The position numbers and the translations under genes are program-made. Below the pieces are notes generated by a model. It searched no databases and was not told the DNA's origin. It saw nothing but the letters and a program-made list of their open reading frames with translations. 37,911 nucleotides of DNA from Actinomycetota bacterium (GTDB lineage: Bacteria; Actinomycetota; Thermoleophilia; Gaiellales; F1-60-MAGs149), in NCBI GenBank assembly GCA_947478745.1, contig CANJXE010000005.1, forward strand, positions 1-37,911, read 5' to 3'. Of the stretch, positions 7,332 through 15,790 are shown in pieces; the first letter of the stretch is position 1; every line of letters starts with the position of its first letter.

Positions 7332-8177
7332 ATGCGCTCCCGCAGTGGACAGGCGACGATCGAGGCGGTGGCGGTGGTCGGCATCGTCGTCGCGCTGGTC
7401 GCCGCCGCGACGGCCACGGGCGCCCTCGCCTGGCTCCCCACAACGCTGAGCCGCGCGGTCAACACCGGCGCCAGCGAGGCCGCGCGCGAACCGACCTCCG
7501 GTGACATCGCCTTCCTCGATCGCGCGATCGCGCGGGCCCCGGAGGCCGATGGCCCGATGCTGCGTGACGCGATCATCCGCCTCAGCCGCTCCGTCGGGCC
7601 GGCCGAGGCGCGTGCGCTGGCGCTCAGCCACCTCGCACGCCGCTATGCGACGACGCCCACGGGGCGCCTGCGGGCCCTTGGCGATCTCTCGCTGCTGCTG
7701 GCTCGGCCGGAATACGGCGGGCTCGGAGCGGGCACGGCCGCCGTCTGGTCGGAGGAGTCGCCGCGCGCCGCGCCCGTCGTGCGGATCGTCGCGCCCGGCG
7801 ATGAGCAGCGCTGGCAGCGCAGCCAGCGGGCCGGGTACGCCGAGCGGGCGGTCGAGCTCGGCGTGACGGGCGTCGTCGCCCTCGCCGGATTGCTCGTTCC
7901 CGTGACCTCGCTGGCCGCCATCGGCATCAGCGCGGGCGCGGCGGCCATGGACGTTGAGGGCACGGCGATTCCCAGTGGCAGTCGCGAGGATGACGTCCTC
8001 GTCTGCCGCTTCGTCTGGCGCCGCAACCGAGCGGTGCCCGGATGGGCGGCCGCGCACCCCGTCGATGCACTGCGCCTCGCGCTCGACCGGCGACTGCCCG
8101 CCGTCGACCTGATCGTCGTGCGGGCCGGCACCGTCCTCTCCCACGACGTGGTCCGCAGCGATGCCGCGACCTGCTGA
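7332..8177 (+). CDS. TadE-like prepilin-type membrane-anchored protein 1
   Basis: Protein of 281 aa from ATG 7332. It opens with MRSRSGQATIEAV followed by a ~20-residue hydrophobic helix. The G6|Q7 junction with Glu at +5 fits the processing site of Flp/TadE-type prepilins. The long extracytoplasmic part is not recognised; it contains a second hydrophobic stretch near 180-205 (GVTGVVALAGLLVPVTSLAAIGISAGAAA). It overlaps the next, similar gene by 17 bp, so the two are co-translated. No tad ATPase, platform or prepilin peptidase gene is in the window. TadE-like is an inference from the N-terminus only. Confidence 0.65.
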   Translation: MRSRSGQATIEAVAVVGIVVALVAAATATGALAWLPTTLSRAVNTGASEAAREPTSGDIAFLDRAIARAPEADGPMLRDAIIRLSRSVGPAEARALALSHLARRYATTPTGRLRALGDLSLLLARPEYGGLGAGTAAVWSEESPRAAPVVRIVAPGDEQRWQRSQRAGYAERAVELGVTGVVALAGLLVPVTSLAAIGISAGAAAMDVEGTAIPSGSREDDVLVCRFVWRRNRAVPGWAAAHPVDALRLALDRRLPAVDLIVVRAGTVLSHDVVRSDAATC

Positions 8178-8937
8178 GCGCCGCGCGCAGGCAACCGCCG
8201 AGTGGGCGGCCGTGCTGCTCGCCGTCGGCGCGGTGCTGGCCGGTGCCGCGCTCTGGCAGGCGCAGCGCCAACCGCGGTCGCTCGCCCGGGCCCTCGACGC
8301 CCCGGCGCAACGCACGCTGGATGACGCGGCGATCACCGCCGCCGTGGCGGGCCGGCCCGACGCGCTGAGTCCGCTCGGAGCACAGGCCTGGCTGGTCGAC
8401 GAGCTGGGACCAGCCGCGGCGCACGTGCGCATCACCATCGCCGCCACGGAGGTGATGCGGCGCGAGCACCCCGACTGGGGTGGCGATCTGCGCGTGGCGG
8501 GCCCCGCCATCCACGGCACGCGAACGATCGCGACGGTGCACGCGGATGGCCCGCTGGCGGCGCGCGTGATCACCTTCGCCGATGAGCGCGCCCGCACCGC
8601 TCCGCCGTCGGCGACCGACCGTGCAGGTGCTGCCGCCACGAACCTCTCGTGGGAGGGCGCCAGCTCGCTGGCCCGTCGCGTGGCGCGGCCCCTGGGGCTC
8701 GCGGTCGGCGCGATCCGACTCGCCGCCGGTCTGCTGGACGGCGCAGAGGGCCTGGCCGGCGGGGCCCGCGCGGGCGATCTCGTCGTCTGCCGACAGGCCA
8801 CGGTGACGGTCCGTGGAGGACCGCTCCCCGGCGCCGCACCGCGCACGGCCTGGCGCACCGCGGTCCTGCGCGACGGACGGGTGATCCTCGACGCGGTGGC
8901 GGCGAGCGACCCGTGCCGCGTCCCGACCGACGGGTGA
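8161..8937 (+). CDS. TadE-like prepilin-type membrane-anchored protein 2
   Basis: Protein of 258 aa from ATG 8161. Its N-terminus RRAQATAEWAAVLLAVGAVLAGAALW has Glu at +5 after an A|Q junction, close to the prepilin consensus although Ala replaces the usual Gly at -1. The remainder is an Ala/Arg-rich extracytoplasmic domain with no recognised family. It ends with CRVPTDG and contains VVCRQATVTV, similar to VLVCRFVW in the upstream protein, so the two may be distant paralogues. It overlaps the upstream gene by 17 bp. Confidence 0.62.
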   Translation: MPRPAERRAQATAEWAAVLLAVGAVLAGAALWQAQRQPRSLARALDAPAQRTLDDAAITAAVAGRPDALSPLGAQAWLVDELGPAAAHVRITIAATEVMRREHPDWGGDLRVAGPAIHGTRTIATVHADGPLAARVITFADERARTAPPSATDRAGAAATNLSWEGASSLARRVARPLGLAVGAIRLAAGLLDGAEGLAGGARAGDLVVCRQATVTVRGGPLPGAAPRTAWRTAVLRDGRVILDAVAASDPCRVPTDG

Positions 8938-8952
8938 TGCCGGTCGGGACGC
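8918..8952. terminator. Hairpin between convergent prepilin genes
   Basis: A perfect 12-bp stem (8918-8929 with 8941-8952) with an 11-base loop. It spans the stop codon of the plus-strand gene and lies 8 bp from the end of the minus-strand Flp-like gene, so it may terminate both. Confidence 0.6.
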
Positions 8953-8959
8953 GTTCGCG

Positions 8960-9169
8960 CTACGGCTGTGCGACGGAGGAGATCGCCTTCTCCATCGACT
9001 TCGAGATCTGGCCTCCGATCCCGGCACCGCCGCCCTTCACCTGCACCGATACGGCCAGCAGCAATGCGCCGACCGCGAGCACGAGACCGAGGTACTCGAC
9101 CGTCCCCTGTCCGCGCCGATCCGTCATGCGATGCGCAACTGCGCAGAGCGCCTCCCAGAACGAGCTCAT
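8960..9169 (-). CDS. Flp-type pilin-like small protein
   Basis: A 69-aa protein from ATG 9169, with AGGTGG just upstream. Residues 18-42 read DRRGQGTVEYLGLVLAVGAL, the Flp/TadE prepilin pattern: cleavage after Gly20, Glu at +5 (residue 25), Tyr at +6, then a hydrophobic helix. The mature part would be about 49 residues ending in a glycine-rich and amphipathic segment (SKSMEKAISSVAQP). That matches the size of Flp major pilins. It converges on two TadE-like genes, which supports a shared pilus or secretion role, although the assembly genes are elsewhere or absent. Confidence 0.72.
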   Translation of the reverse strand: MSSFWEALCAVAHRMTDRRGQGTVEYLGLVLAVGALLLAVSVQVKGGGAGIGGQISKSMEKAISSVAQP

Positions 9170-9466
9170 CTTCCACCTCACGTGGGTCGCAGCGACCACC
9201 GGCCGCCCGACCTCACCGTGCCAACGGCCCGCGAACGCCGTGCGCACGAGAGCAGGCGGGGAACGGCCGGGTCGACACGATCGCAACGCGACGCCGCGCG
9301 CGTTGCCCACGCACGCGAACGGGGGCACTGCCAACGACGACCCAATGCCCAACAGACCAGAGAGAGCGTCCGACCGCTTCACTAAGGTCGCCGCATCCGT
9401 AGTGACACCTGCTGCAGGCCGCGTCGGCACACAGCAGTTCAGCCCTCACCCGTCAGGGGAACCCGC

Positions 9467-11617
9467 ATGCCAGCCCGTCCGACCACACAACCGCATTCGA
9501 CACCCCGACGCTCGCCGCGCACGCTGCTGATCGCCGCCGCCGCCGCGACGCTGGCCCTGACCGCCCTGACCGGCACCGCTACCGCCGCACCGTCGTGCGT
9601 GCCCGCGCCGAGCGCCAACTGCGCCGGCGTCGACCTCAGCGGCATGGACCTCAGCGGCCGCGACCTGCGCGGCATCAACTTCAAGGCCGCCACGCTGCGG
9701 GCCATCAACCTCAACGGCGCCGATCTGCGCGGTGCGCAGCTGCAGACCGCCGACCTCAGCGCTGCGACGCTCAAGAAGGCCGATCTTCGCCGCGCCAACC
9801 TGAAGGCGGCCGATCTGAGCATCACCGACCTGCGGGGCGCGATCCTGTCGGGAGCGAATCTCTACGACACCCGCTTCAACGACGCGAACCTCGCCCGCAT
9901 CGTCCTGAAGAAGACGCTGATCAGCGAAGCCAGCTTCGCCGGCAGCACCATGACCGGTGCCGACCTCACCGGCTCGACGCTCTTCGATCCGTACTTCTAC
10001 AACGTCAAGGCGGACGGCGCCAAGTTCACCGGCGTGACATTCCGCCAGACGGACTTCTCCAGCTCGAGCTTCAAGAAGGCCAGCTTCCGCGGCGCCAAGA
10101 CGCTCAAGGATCCGTCTGTCTCCACGTCGGACAACGGCTTCAACGGCCCGTGCCCCAACTGCTCGCGGTGGGAGAGTTCCAACTTCTCCGGCGCATCCTT
10201 CCGGGGAGCGAGCTTGGAGGTCAGATTCGACACGATCAACCTCGTGAAGGCCGATCTGAGGGGCGCCAAGCTCGTCAATTCCACCTTCACCAGCGTGAAG
10301 TCCGGCGGATTGACCTCGTCCAAGAAGACGACGCTACCCGGCTCCACGGGGGTGTACCAGAGCGTGATCGCCATCCTCAACGGATACCTCGTCGGTGAGA
10401 ACATGGACCTCCGCGGAGCGTCATTCGTCAACGCGAACTTCAGCGCTCTCAACGCCCTCGCCACGGACAACTCGTTCAACCTCAACAACAGCGACCTCTC
10501 GCGGGCGAATCTGACTGGCGCCAACCTGACGAACCTGTCCCTCGGCAGCACGAATCTGGCGGGCGCGAACCTGACCAACGCAAACGCGACGATGGTCAGC
10601 TTCGACAGCCGGGACACCCGCGTGACCGGCAAGACGAACTTCACGGGCACCGTGCTTCTCGGTTCCTCATGGAGCAGTGTGGATCTCCGCTCCGCCAACG
10701 TCAACCAGATGGTCCTGACGGGAGCGAACCTCAGCGGCGTCCTCCTGTCCGGTGCGAACCTCACCCGCTCGTCGATTGGCAGTGCAGCTGACCTCAGCCG
10801 CGCGAATCTCGTGAATGCGAACCTCGCGGGCATCGACTTCTCGACGCTGATCCGCGTCAATAGCGGGTCGCTGGATTCCAGCGATCTCACGGGCGCCAAC
10901 CTCTCGGGATCGAATCTCAGCTCCGGGAGCCTCAATGGCGCGATCCTGCCCGGCGCGAATCTCACGAACGTCGATCTGTCGTTCGGCGACGCCCGCAGGG
11001 CGAACCTCAGTGGCGCCAACCTCACCGGCGCCAACCTCCTTGGCGCCGGGTTCCAGACGACGAGGGTCAACGGATCCACGACCTTCACCGGCGCGCAGAC
11101 TGCCGGCATTCAATGGGACTCGACCGACCTGCGAACGGCGAGCCTGTCGCAGATCGACTTCACGAACGCGAGACTGTACAACGTCAATCTGTCGGGTCTC
11201 GACCTGAGGGCCTTCCCGTTCTCCGTGACCAGCAACTACGAGTCCCTGATCGCCATCAACTCGAATCTGGCAGGGGTGGTGTTCGTTCAGAGCACCGCGG
11301 ACGCGAACTTCGCCGGAGCCAACCTAGCCGGCGCAACGCTCGGGTATGCCACCTCCGCCGACTTCAGCGGGGCCGACCTGACCGGGGCGCACTTCACGGA
11401 TGATGCCAACCAAGTGCGCTTCGTCGGCGCCGTGCTCGCCGGCACGGTCTTCGACGTCACCGCCACGGTATGGCAGTCGAACTTCTACCAGTCCACCGGC
11501 ACGCCGAATGTCTCGGCGCTGGTCTCTCCTGCGACGGACTGGTCGCTCGCCCGCTGCCCCGACGGCACGTGGCTCCCGGTCGCGCCGACGGTCGGCTGCT
11601 ACCCGCCCCCGGCCTGA
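9467..11617 (+). CDS. Secreted pentapeptide-repeat protein
   Basis: Protein of 716 aa. An N-terminal signal peptide (Arg-rich start, hydrophobic 19-40, probable cleavage near ATAA|PS) is followed by two cysteines and then a long run of A(D/N)LxG pentapeptide repeats forming the right-handed quadrilateral beta helix of this family. The repeats are interrupted several times by longer inserts that contain FTG and Ser/Phe-rich strands, and the C-terminus (LARCPDGTWLPVAPTVGCYPPPA) is a short Cys-containing cap. The start ATG 9467 has AGGGGA upstream. Unlike DNA-mimic pentapeptide proteins such as MfpA, this one is exported and much longer. Its function is unknown, and a cell-surface role is inferred. 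Confidence 0.88.
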   Translation: MPARPTTQPHSTPRRSPRTLLIAAAAATLALTALTGTATAAPSCVPAPSANCAGVDLSGMDLSGRDLRGINFKAATLRAINLNGADLRGAQLQTADLSAATLKKADLRRANLKAADLSITDLRGAILSGANLYDTRFNDANLARIVLKKTLISEASFAGSTMTGADLTGSTLFDPYFYNVKADGAKFTGVTFRQTDFSSSSFKKASFRGAKTLKDPSVSTSDNGFNGPCPNCSRWESSNFSGASFRGASLEVRFDTINLVKADLRGAKLVNSTFTSVKSGGLTSSKKTTLPGSTGVYQSVIAILNGYLVGENMDLRGASFVNANFSALNALATDNSFNLNNSDLSRANLTGANLTNLSLGSTNLAGANLTNANATMVSFDSRDTRVTGKTNFTGTVLLGSSWSSVDLRSANVNQMVLTGANLSGVLLSGANLTRSSIGSAADLSRANLVNANLAGIDFSTLIRVNSGSLDSSDLTGANLSGSNLSSGSLNGAILPGANLTNVDLSFGDARRANLSGANLTGANLLGAGFQTTRVNGSTTFTGAQTAGIQWDSTDLRTASLSQIDFTNARLYNVNLSGLDLRAFPFSVTSNYESLIAINSNLAGVVFVQSTADANFAGANLAGATLGYATSADFSGADLTGAHFTDDANQVRFVGAVLAGTVFDVTATVWQSNFYQSTGTPNVSALVSPATDWSLARCPDGTWLPVAPTVGCYPPPA

Positions 11618-11623
11618 GGTGAT

Positions 11624-11657
11624 GCGGGGCGCGGTGCCACGAGGCGCCGCGCCCCGC
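11624..11657. terminator. Bidirectional hairpin terminator
   Basis: A perfect 11-bp GC stem (11624-11634 with 11647-11657) between the pentapeptide gene stop and the sensor-kinase stop on the other strand. Confidence 0.65.
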
Positions 11658-11658
11658 C

Positions 11659-13137
11659 CTACACCGTGGCGCCCGTTGAAGCCTGCGCCGTCACGCACGG
11701 CAGCTCGACCACGAAGCGCGCTCCGCCCTGCGGCGCGTCGGCGACGGTGACGGTCCCACGCATGGCCATCGCCAGCTCGCGGGCGATGGCGAGCCCGAGG
11801 CCCGTGCCGGTGCCGTCCTCGGTGTAGAAGGCGCGGAAGACGTCGGCGCGCTTGGCCGGGGCGATGCCCGGGCCGGAGTCGTCGACGGTGATCCATACGC
11901 GCCCGGCTTCGGCGAGGGCGCTGACCACGACGGTGCCCTCATCGGGCGTCCAGCGCACGGCGTTGCGGACGAGGTTGCTGACGATCTGCAGGATGCGATC
12001 GCCGTCGCCGATGATCACCGGCAGCGTTCCGGACTGCAGCGCGATCTCGATGTCGCGCTCGCGCGCCTCGGTGCCCTGGCCGGTGACGACCTGATCGAGC
12101 AGGATGTTGAGATCGACCTCGTCGGCCTCGAGGCCGAAGCGCTTGGCCTGCAGCCGGGCGAGGTCGAGCAGGTCGCTGACGAGGCGGTTGAGGCGCTGCG
12201 ACTCGGCGGTGATCGCGGCGTAGGCCAGCTGCTGCTCGGCCTCGTCCTCGAAGATGCCGTCCACCAGCGCGTCGACCTGGCCGCGGATGGCGGTGAGCGG
12301 CGTGCGCAGCTCGTGCGAGACGCGCATCAGGAACTGGCGCTCGGTGTCGCGCGCCTCGGCCAAGCGCACCGTCATGTCCTCGAAGGCGCGGTTGACCATC
12401 CCGATCTCGTCGGCGCGCGAGGTGTCGAGCGGCACCGCCTCATCGCCGCGGGCCACGGCGCGAGCCGCGAGCGCGAGGCGCTTGAGCGGGCGCACGAGCC
12501 GGAGCCCGAGCACCAGCGCGAGCAGGATCGCGACGGCCAGGCCGATCGCGAACGCAGGCACCAGCGCGCTGCGCAGGGCGCCGGCAGGCGACGGCACCTG
12601 CACGACCGGACGGGCGACCACGAGCAGCCCGAAGGGCGTGCCGCCGTTCGAATCGCCGTTCGACGTCGCGAACACGCCGCGCGCCACGACGACGAAGTGC
12701 GCCATCGTCTGGGGCAGGACGGAGTGCGGCAGCACGACGGCCTCGCCCTCGTCGAGGCGCTTGGTCAGTCCCTTGGAGATCGGCGCCGAGGGCTCCATCG
12801 CCTGGAGCCCGAGCGTCTCAGCGGAGAACAGCCCCTCCGGCGACAGCGCGACGTAGTAGAGCCGGCCGCCGGCCGCGGCCTCGAGGTCGCTCTGGCGAAC
12901 AAGGTCGTTGCGCTTGCCCAGGACGGCAGGCTGGATCAGCCGCCCGTAGACGCGTGACAGCCCCGTGGCGATGCGTTCGAGTTCCTGCTCCTGCTGCGCC
13001 CGGCGCTCGCTCTGCTGCCGGTCGGAGAACGTGCCGACCGAGCGCACCGTCAGCGCGGCGGTGACGAGCAGCGCCACCAGCACGGGCACGACGCCGATGA
13101 TCAGCAGCCGCGCGCGCAGGCTACGCAGCAGCAGCAT
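11659..13137 (-). CDS. Two-component sensor histidine kinase
   Basis: Membrane histidine kinase of 492 aa. It has a first transmembrane helix (~10-30), an extracytoplasmic sensor region (~35-190), a second helix (~191-213), HAMP (~212-263), then HisKA with the phospho-acceptor His275 in MRVSHELRTPL. The HATPase domain shows the N box NLVRNAVRWTP, DDSGPGI and GTGLGLA. Architecture is the classic OmpR-partner (HPK1-type) kinase. Its start overlaps the end of the response regulator by 17 bp. The signal sensed is not deducible, since the sensor region matches no family that I can name. Confidence 0.92.
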   Translation of the reverse strand: MLLLRSLRARLLIIGVVPVLVALLVTAALTVRSVGTFSDRQQSERRAQQEQELERIATGLSRVYGRLIQPAVLGKRNDLVRQSDLEAAAGGRLYYVALSPEGLFSAETLGLQAMEPSAPISKGLTKRLDEGEAVVLPHSVLPQTMAHFVVVARGVFATSNGDSNGGTPFGLLVVARPVVQVPSPAGALRSALVPAFAIGLAVAILLALVLGLRLVRPLKRLALAARAVARGDEAVPLDTSRADEIGMVNRAFEDMTVRLAEARDTERQFLMRVSHELRTPLTAIRGQVDALVDGIFEDEAEQQLAYAAITAESQRLNRLVSDLLDLARLQAKRFGLEADEVDLNILLDQVVTGQGTEARERDIEIALQSGTLPVIIGDGDRILQIVSNLVRNAVRWTPDEGTVVVSALAEAGRVWITVDDSGPGIAPAKRADVFRAFYTEDGTGTGLGLAIARELAMAMRGTVTVADAPQGGARFVVELPCVTAQASTGATV

Positions 13138-13807
13138 CGTCCCCCACCTTGTAGCCGACGCCCCACACGGTGACGACCGGACAGGCCTCGCCGAGCTTGC
13201 GGCGCAATTGCCGGACGTGCACGTCGACGGTGCGCGTGTCGCCGGCGAAGGTGTAGCCCCAGACGCGCTCGAGCAGCTGATCGCGCGTGAGCACGTGGCC
13301 GCGCTCCTCGAGCAGCGTCCACAGGAGGTCGAACTCCTTGGGCGCGAGCTGGACCTCCTCGCCCGCGACCTTGACCTCGTGCCGGCCGCGATCGATCGAG
13401 ACGGTGCCGTGCGTGAGCGTGCCGCCGATCGGCTGCGCCGTCGCGGGTGCGCGTCGCAGGATCGCCTTGACGCGCGCCACGAGCTCGCGGGCGTTGAAGG
13501 GCTTGGTGACGTAGTCGTCGGCGCCCACCTCGAGCCCGACGATCTTGTCGATGTCGTCGTCGCGGGCCGTCAGCATGATGATCGGCACCTGCGAGGTCGC
13601 GCGGATGCGGCGGCAGACCTCGAGCCCGTCGATGCCGGGCAGGTTGAGGTCGAGCAGGACCAGGTTCGGCGGGCTCTCCTCCATGGCGCGCAGGCCATCC
13701 TCGCCGTTCAGCACGTGCGTCACCACGAAGCCGTCGCGCTCGAGGTACGTCTTCGTCGGGGTCGCGATGTTGACCTCGTCCTCGACGATCAGAATGCGTT
13801 CCGCCAC
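13121..13807 (-). CDS. OmpR-family response regulator
   Basis: Protein of 228 aa. The receiver domain has the acidic pair Asp10/Glu11, phosphorylated Asp53 (LLDLNLPG), Thr80 and Lys102 (YVTKPF). A winged-helix DNA-binding domain follows, with ELVARVKAILRR at the linker and WGYTFAGDTRTVDVHVRQLRRKLG as the recognition region. The start is GTG 13807, with AAGGCGGG upstream. It begins 9 bp after the stop of the small secreted protein, and its cognate kinase overlaps its 3' end. Confidence 0.93.
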   Translation of the reverse strand: MAERILIVEDEVNIATPTKTYLERDGFVVTHVLNGEDGLRAMEESPPNLVLLDLNLPGIDGLEVCRRIRATSQVPIIMLTARDDDIDKIVGLEVGADDYVTKPFNARELVARVKAILRRAPATAQPIGGTLTHGTVSIDRGRHEVKVAGEEVQLAPKEFDLLWTLLEERGHVLTRDQLLERVWGYTFAGDTRTVDVHVRQLRRKLGEACPVVTVWGVGYKVGDDAAAA

Positions 13808-13816
13808 GTGCCCGCC

Positions 13817-14290
13817 TTACGGCTTGAGGTCGATGATGACCGTGGTGTCAGCCGGAGTGTACGAGACCGGTTCTGCCCCGTCGGCCCGGTAGGTGCCGGT
13901 GCCGGTGACGCGCACCTGGCCACAGCCGCTGACGAAGACGTCGCGCAGGTCGCCGGCTTTCCGCAACGAGATCGTGTAGTCGCCGGCCTGCTGGTGCATC
14001 AGCTTGACGGGCCTGAGGACCGTCCAGGTGACGGTCTTCCGCCCACGCTTCAGCGTGACGCACGAGTGCAGCTCGGAGCCGTCGGCGCAGACGATGCCCC
14101 GCAGCGTCTTGGGGCCGATGATCTGCGTCTTCGGACCGATGTACGCGATCGACAGCGCCGACTCTCCATCAGCCCAGGAGCGGTAGACGAAGTCGCCGCT
14201 CAGCATGGTCGCCGCGAACGACTTGGCCCCGGCGGCGGGGACGGCGACCAGCAGCAATGCTGCTGCGAGGGCGAGGGCGAGGCGGCGCAC
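13817..14290 (-). CDS. Small secreted protein of unknown function
   Basis: Protein of 157 aa with a clear signal peptide (RRLALALAAALLLVAVPAAGA). The mature part is beta-rich with three cysteines (CADGSELHSC and a later GCG). I do not recognise a family. The start is GTG 14290, 6 bases after CATAAT on the minus strand. It lies just upstream of, and in line with, the response regulator and kinase, so it could be a signal or target protein of that system. That is inferred from position only. Confidence 0.7.
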   Translation of the reverse strand: MRRLALALAAALLLVAVPAAGAKSFAATMLSGDFVYRSWADGESALSIAYIGPKTQIIGPKTLRGIVCADGSELHSCVTLKRGRKTVTWTVLRPVKLMHQQAGDYTISLRKAGDLRDVFVSGCGQVRVTGTGTYRADGAEPVSYTPADTTVIIDLKP

Positions 14291-14296
14291 CTACGC

Positions 14297-14302
14297 ATTA
14301 TG
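14297..14302 (-). promoter_or_regulatory. -10 hexamer of leaderless secreted-protein / two-component operon
   Basis: CATAAT on the minus strand, 6 bases before GTG 14290. Confidence 0.45.
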
Positions 14303-14333
14303 GACGCGAAATCGACCGCAGGGGGCCGCAGGA

Positions 14334-15188
14334 CTAGCGGGCTTCGTACGTGTGGAAGCCCGCGCCCGTCTTGCGACCGAGCCTGCCCTCCTCGACCATC
14401 TCCGCCAGCAGCGGGTGCGGCGCGTAGTGCTCGTCGCCAAGGCCATCGGCGATCGCCTGCGAGGCGTGCATCTGCACGTCCACGCCGATCAGGTCGATCA
14501 GCGCCAGCGGCCCCATCGGCCAGCCAGCGCCGGCCTTCAGCGCGCGATCGATGTCGATCGGGTCGGCGCCGGTCTCGGCAAGCGTGCGGACGGCGTCGTT
14601 GAGCATCGGCACGAGGATGCGGTTGACGAGGAAGCCCGGCGTGTCCGGACAGGGCACGGCCTCCTTGTCGAGGCCCTCGGCGAACTCGATCGCGCTCGCG
14701 TAGACCTGCGGATCGACGAGGCGCGTGCGCACGACCTCGACGAGCTTCATCACGGGCGCGGGGTTGAAGAAGTGCAGGCCGACGACGCGCTCGGGCTGGC
14801 CGCTGGCCTCGGCGATGCCGGTGACGGAGATGGCGGAGGTGTTGGTGGCGAGGATCGCGCTGGGCTGCATCACGGAGCCGAGCTCGCGGAAGAGGTCGTG
14901 CTTGATCTCGGGGATCTCGGCGACGGCCTCGATCACGATGTCGGCGCTGGCGAGCTCGGCGATCGCCTCGACGGCGCGCAGGCGCGCGATCGCCGCATCG
15001 GCGTCGGCCTGGGCGAGCGTGCCCTTCTCGACGCGGCGCGCGAAGCCCTTGTGCACGCGCTCCAGACCCTTGGCGCGTGCCTCGGGAAAGCCGTCGAAGG
15101 CCAGCACGTCATGTCCCGCCGCGAGGCAGACCTCGACGATTCCCGCACCCATCGTTCCGAGCCCGACCACTGCGACTACCTGCGTCAC
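14334..15188 (-). CDS. 3-hydroxyacyl-CoA (3-hydroxybutyryl-CoA) dehydrogenase
   Basis: NAD(P)-dependent enzyme of 284 aa that interconverts 3-hydroxyacyl-CoA and 3-oxoacyl-CoA. The Rossmann motif VAVVGLGTMGAGI is at the N-terminus. The catalytic His/Glu region is visible as GLHFFNPAPVMKLVEVV, and PGFLVNRIL, GAGWPMGPLALIDLIGVD and GRKTGAGFHTY are all family hallmarks. Length agrees with FadB2/Hbd enzymes. The start is GTG 15188, with GGAGG five bases upstream, rather than an upstream start 22 codons earlier. It serves fatty-acid oxidation or butyrate/PHB metabolism. Confidence 0.9.
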   Translation of the reverse strand: MTQVVAVVGLGTMGAGIVEVCLAAGHDVLAFDGFPEARAKGLERVHKGFARRVEKGTLAQADADAAIARLRAVEAIAELASADIVIEAVAEIPEIKHDLFRELGSVMQPSAILATNTSAISVTGIAEASGQPERVVGLHFFNPAPVMKLVEVVRTRLVDPQVYASAIEFAEGLDKEAVPCPDTPGFLVNRILVPMLNDAVRTLAETGADPIDIDRALKAGAGWPMGPLALIDLIGVDVQMHASQAIADGLGDEHYAPHPLLAEMVEEGRLGRKTGAGFHTYEAR

Positions 15189-15258
15189 GACGCCTCCGAT
15201 TCCGCTGTCCCCCGCATGGTGCCGCAATCCGCTCCCGCGTGCGACCGTGGCCAAACCG

Positions 15259-15275
15259 CACTGTTATCCACAGTG
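15259..15275. promoter_or_regulatory. 17-bp palindrome containing a consensus DnaA box
   Basis: CACTGT, TATCC, ACAGTG forms an inverted repeat, and bases 15264-15272 read TTATCCACA, the DnaA-box consensus. It sits in the divergent intergenic region, 27 bp upstream of a TATACT -10. Confidence 0.5.
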
Positions 15276-15301
15276 CAACAGGGTCTGCGGCCCCCGCCGC
15301 G

Positions 15302-15307
15302 TATACT
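15302..15307 (+). promoter_or_regulatory. -10 hexamer TATACT for zinc-ribbon operon
   Basis: TATACT, 9 bases before ATG 15317. The predicted leader is absent or only 2-3 bases long. Confidence 0.5.
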
Positions 15308-15316
15308 CCGCAGGCA

Positions 15317-15790
15317 ATGGGAGGCCTTTCCGACCGCGCCCGAATGTCTGCGCAGAGCCCCGGTCCGTCCGGTGACGTTGTCGTCACCGTGACCGCCAAC
15401 GAGGTTCGCGACGCCTCGGGCAACGCCATTGCCCAGCCGCGGTCCGCCCCTGGCGAGGCCCGCAAGGCTGCCGGCGACATGCGCAAGGAGCGCGCGGGAC
15501 TCGCCCGCCGCTATCAGGAGCTGCGCGGCGACCTCGGCGGTCTGCTGATCGAGATGGCCCGCCGCGACCACTTCAACTTCAACCTGCTGCGCCTGCGTGC
15601 CGCCGAGGCCGTCGAGGTCGAGCAGCGCGCCCGCGAGATCGACGGGCACCTCACGGCCCTCGCCGCGAACCAGCGCCTCTCGCTTCCGGCGGGCACCGTC
15701 GCGATGACCGCCAAGAAGTGCGCGAACTGCACGGGCGCGATACCGGCCGATGCGAACTTCTGCGCCTACTGCGGGACGCCGACGGCATGA
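15317..15790 (+). CDS. Zinc-ribbon protein with coiled-coil-like middle
   Basis: Protein of 157 aa. Residues ~45-125 are charged and helical (GEARKAAGDMRKERAGLARRYQELRGDLGGLLIEMARRDH...), likely a coiled coil. The C-terminus is a four-Cys zinc ribbon, CANC...FCAYCG. No enzymatic motif is seen. The start ATG 15317 fits the TATACT hexamer; ATG 15344 is possible. Its stop overlaps the start of the next zinc-ribbon gene (ATGA), so the two products are probably made together. Function unknown. Confidence 0.75.
   Translation: MGGLSDRARMSAQSPGPSGDVVVTVTANEVRDASGNAIAQPRSAPGEARKAAGDMRKERAGLARRYQELRGDLGGLLIEMARRDHFNFNLLRLRAAEAVEVEQRAREIDGHLTALAANQRLSLPAGTVAMTAKKCANCTGAIPADANFCAYCGTPTA

Noticed and set aside
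15264-15272. Replication origin suggested by a DnaA box
   Set aside because: Only one box, no AT-rich unwinding stretch, and no dnaA or dnaN nearby.
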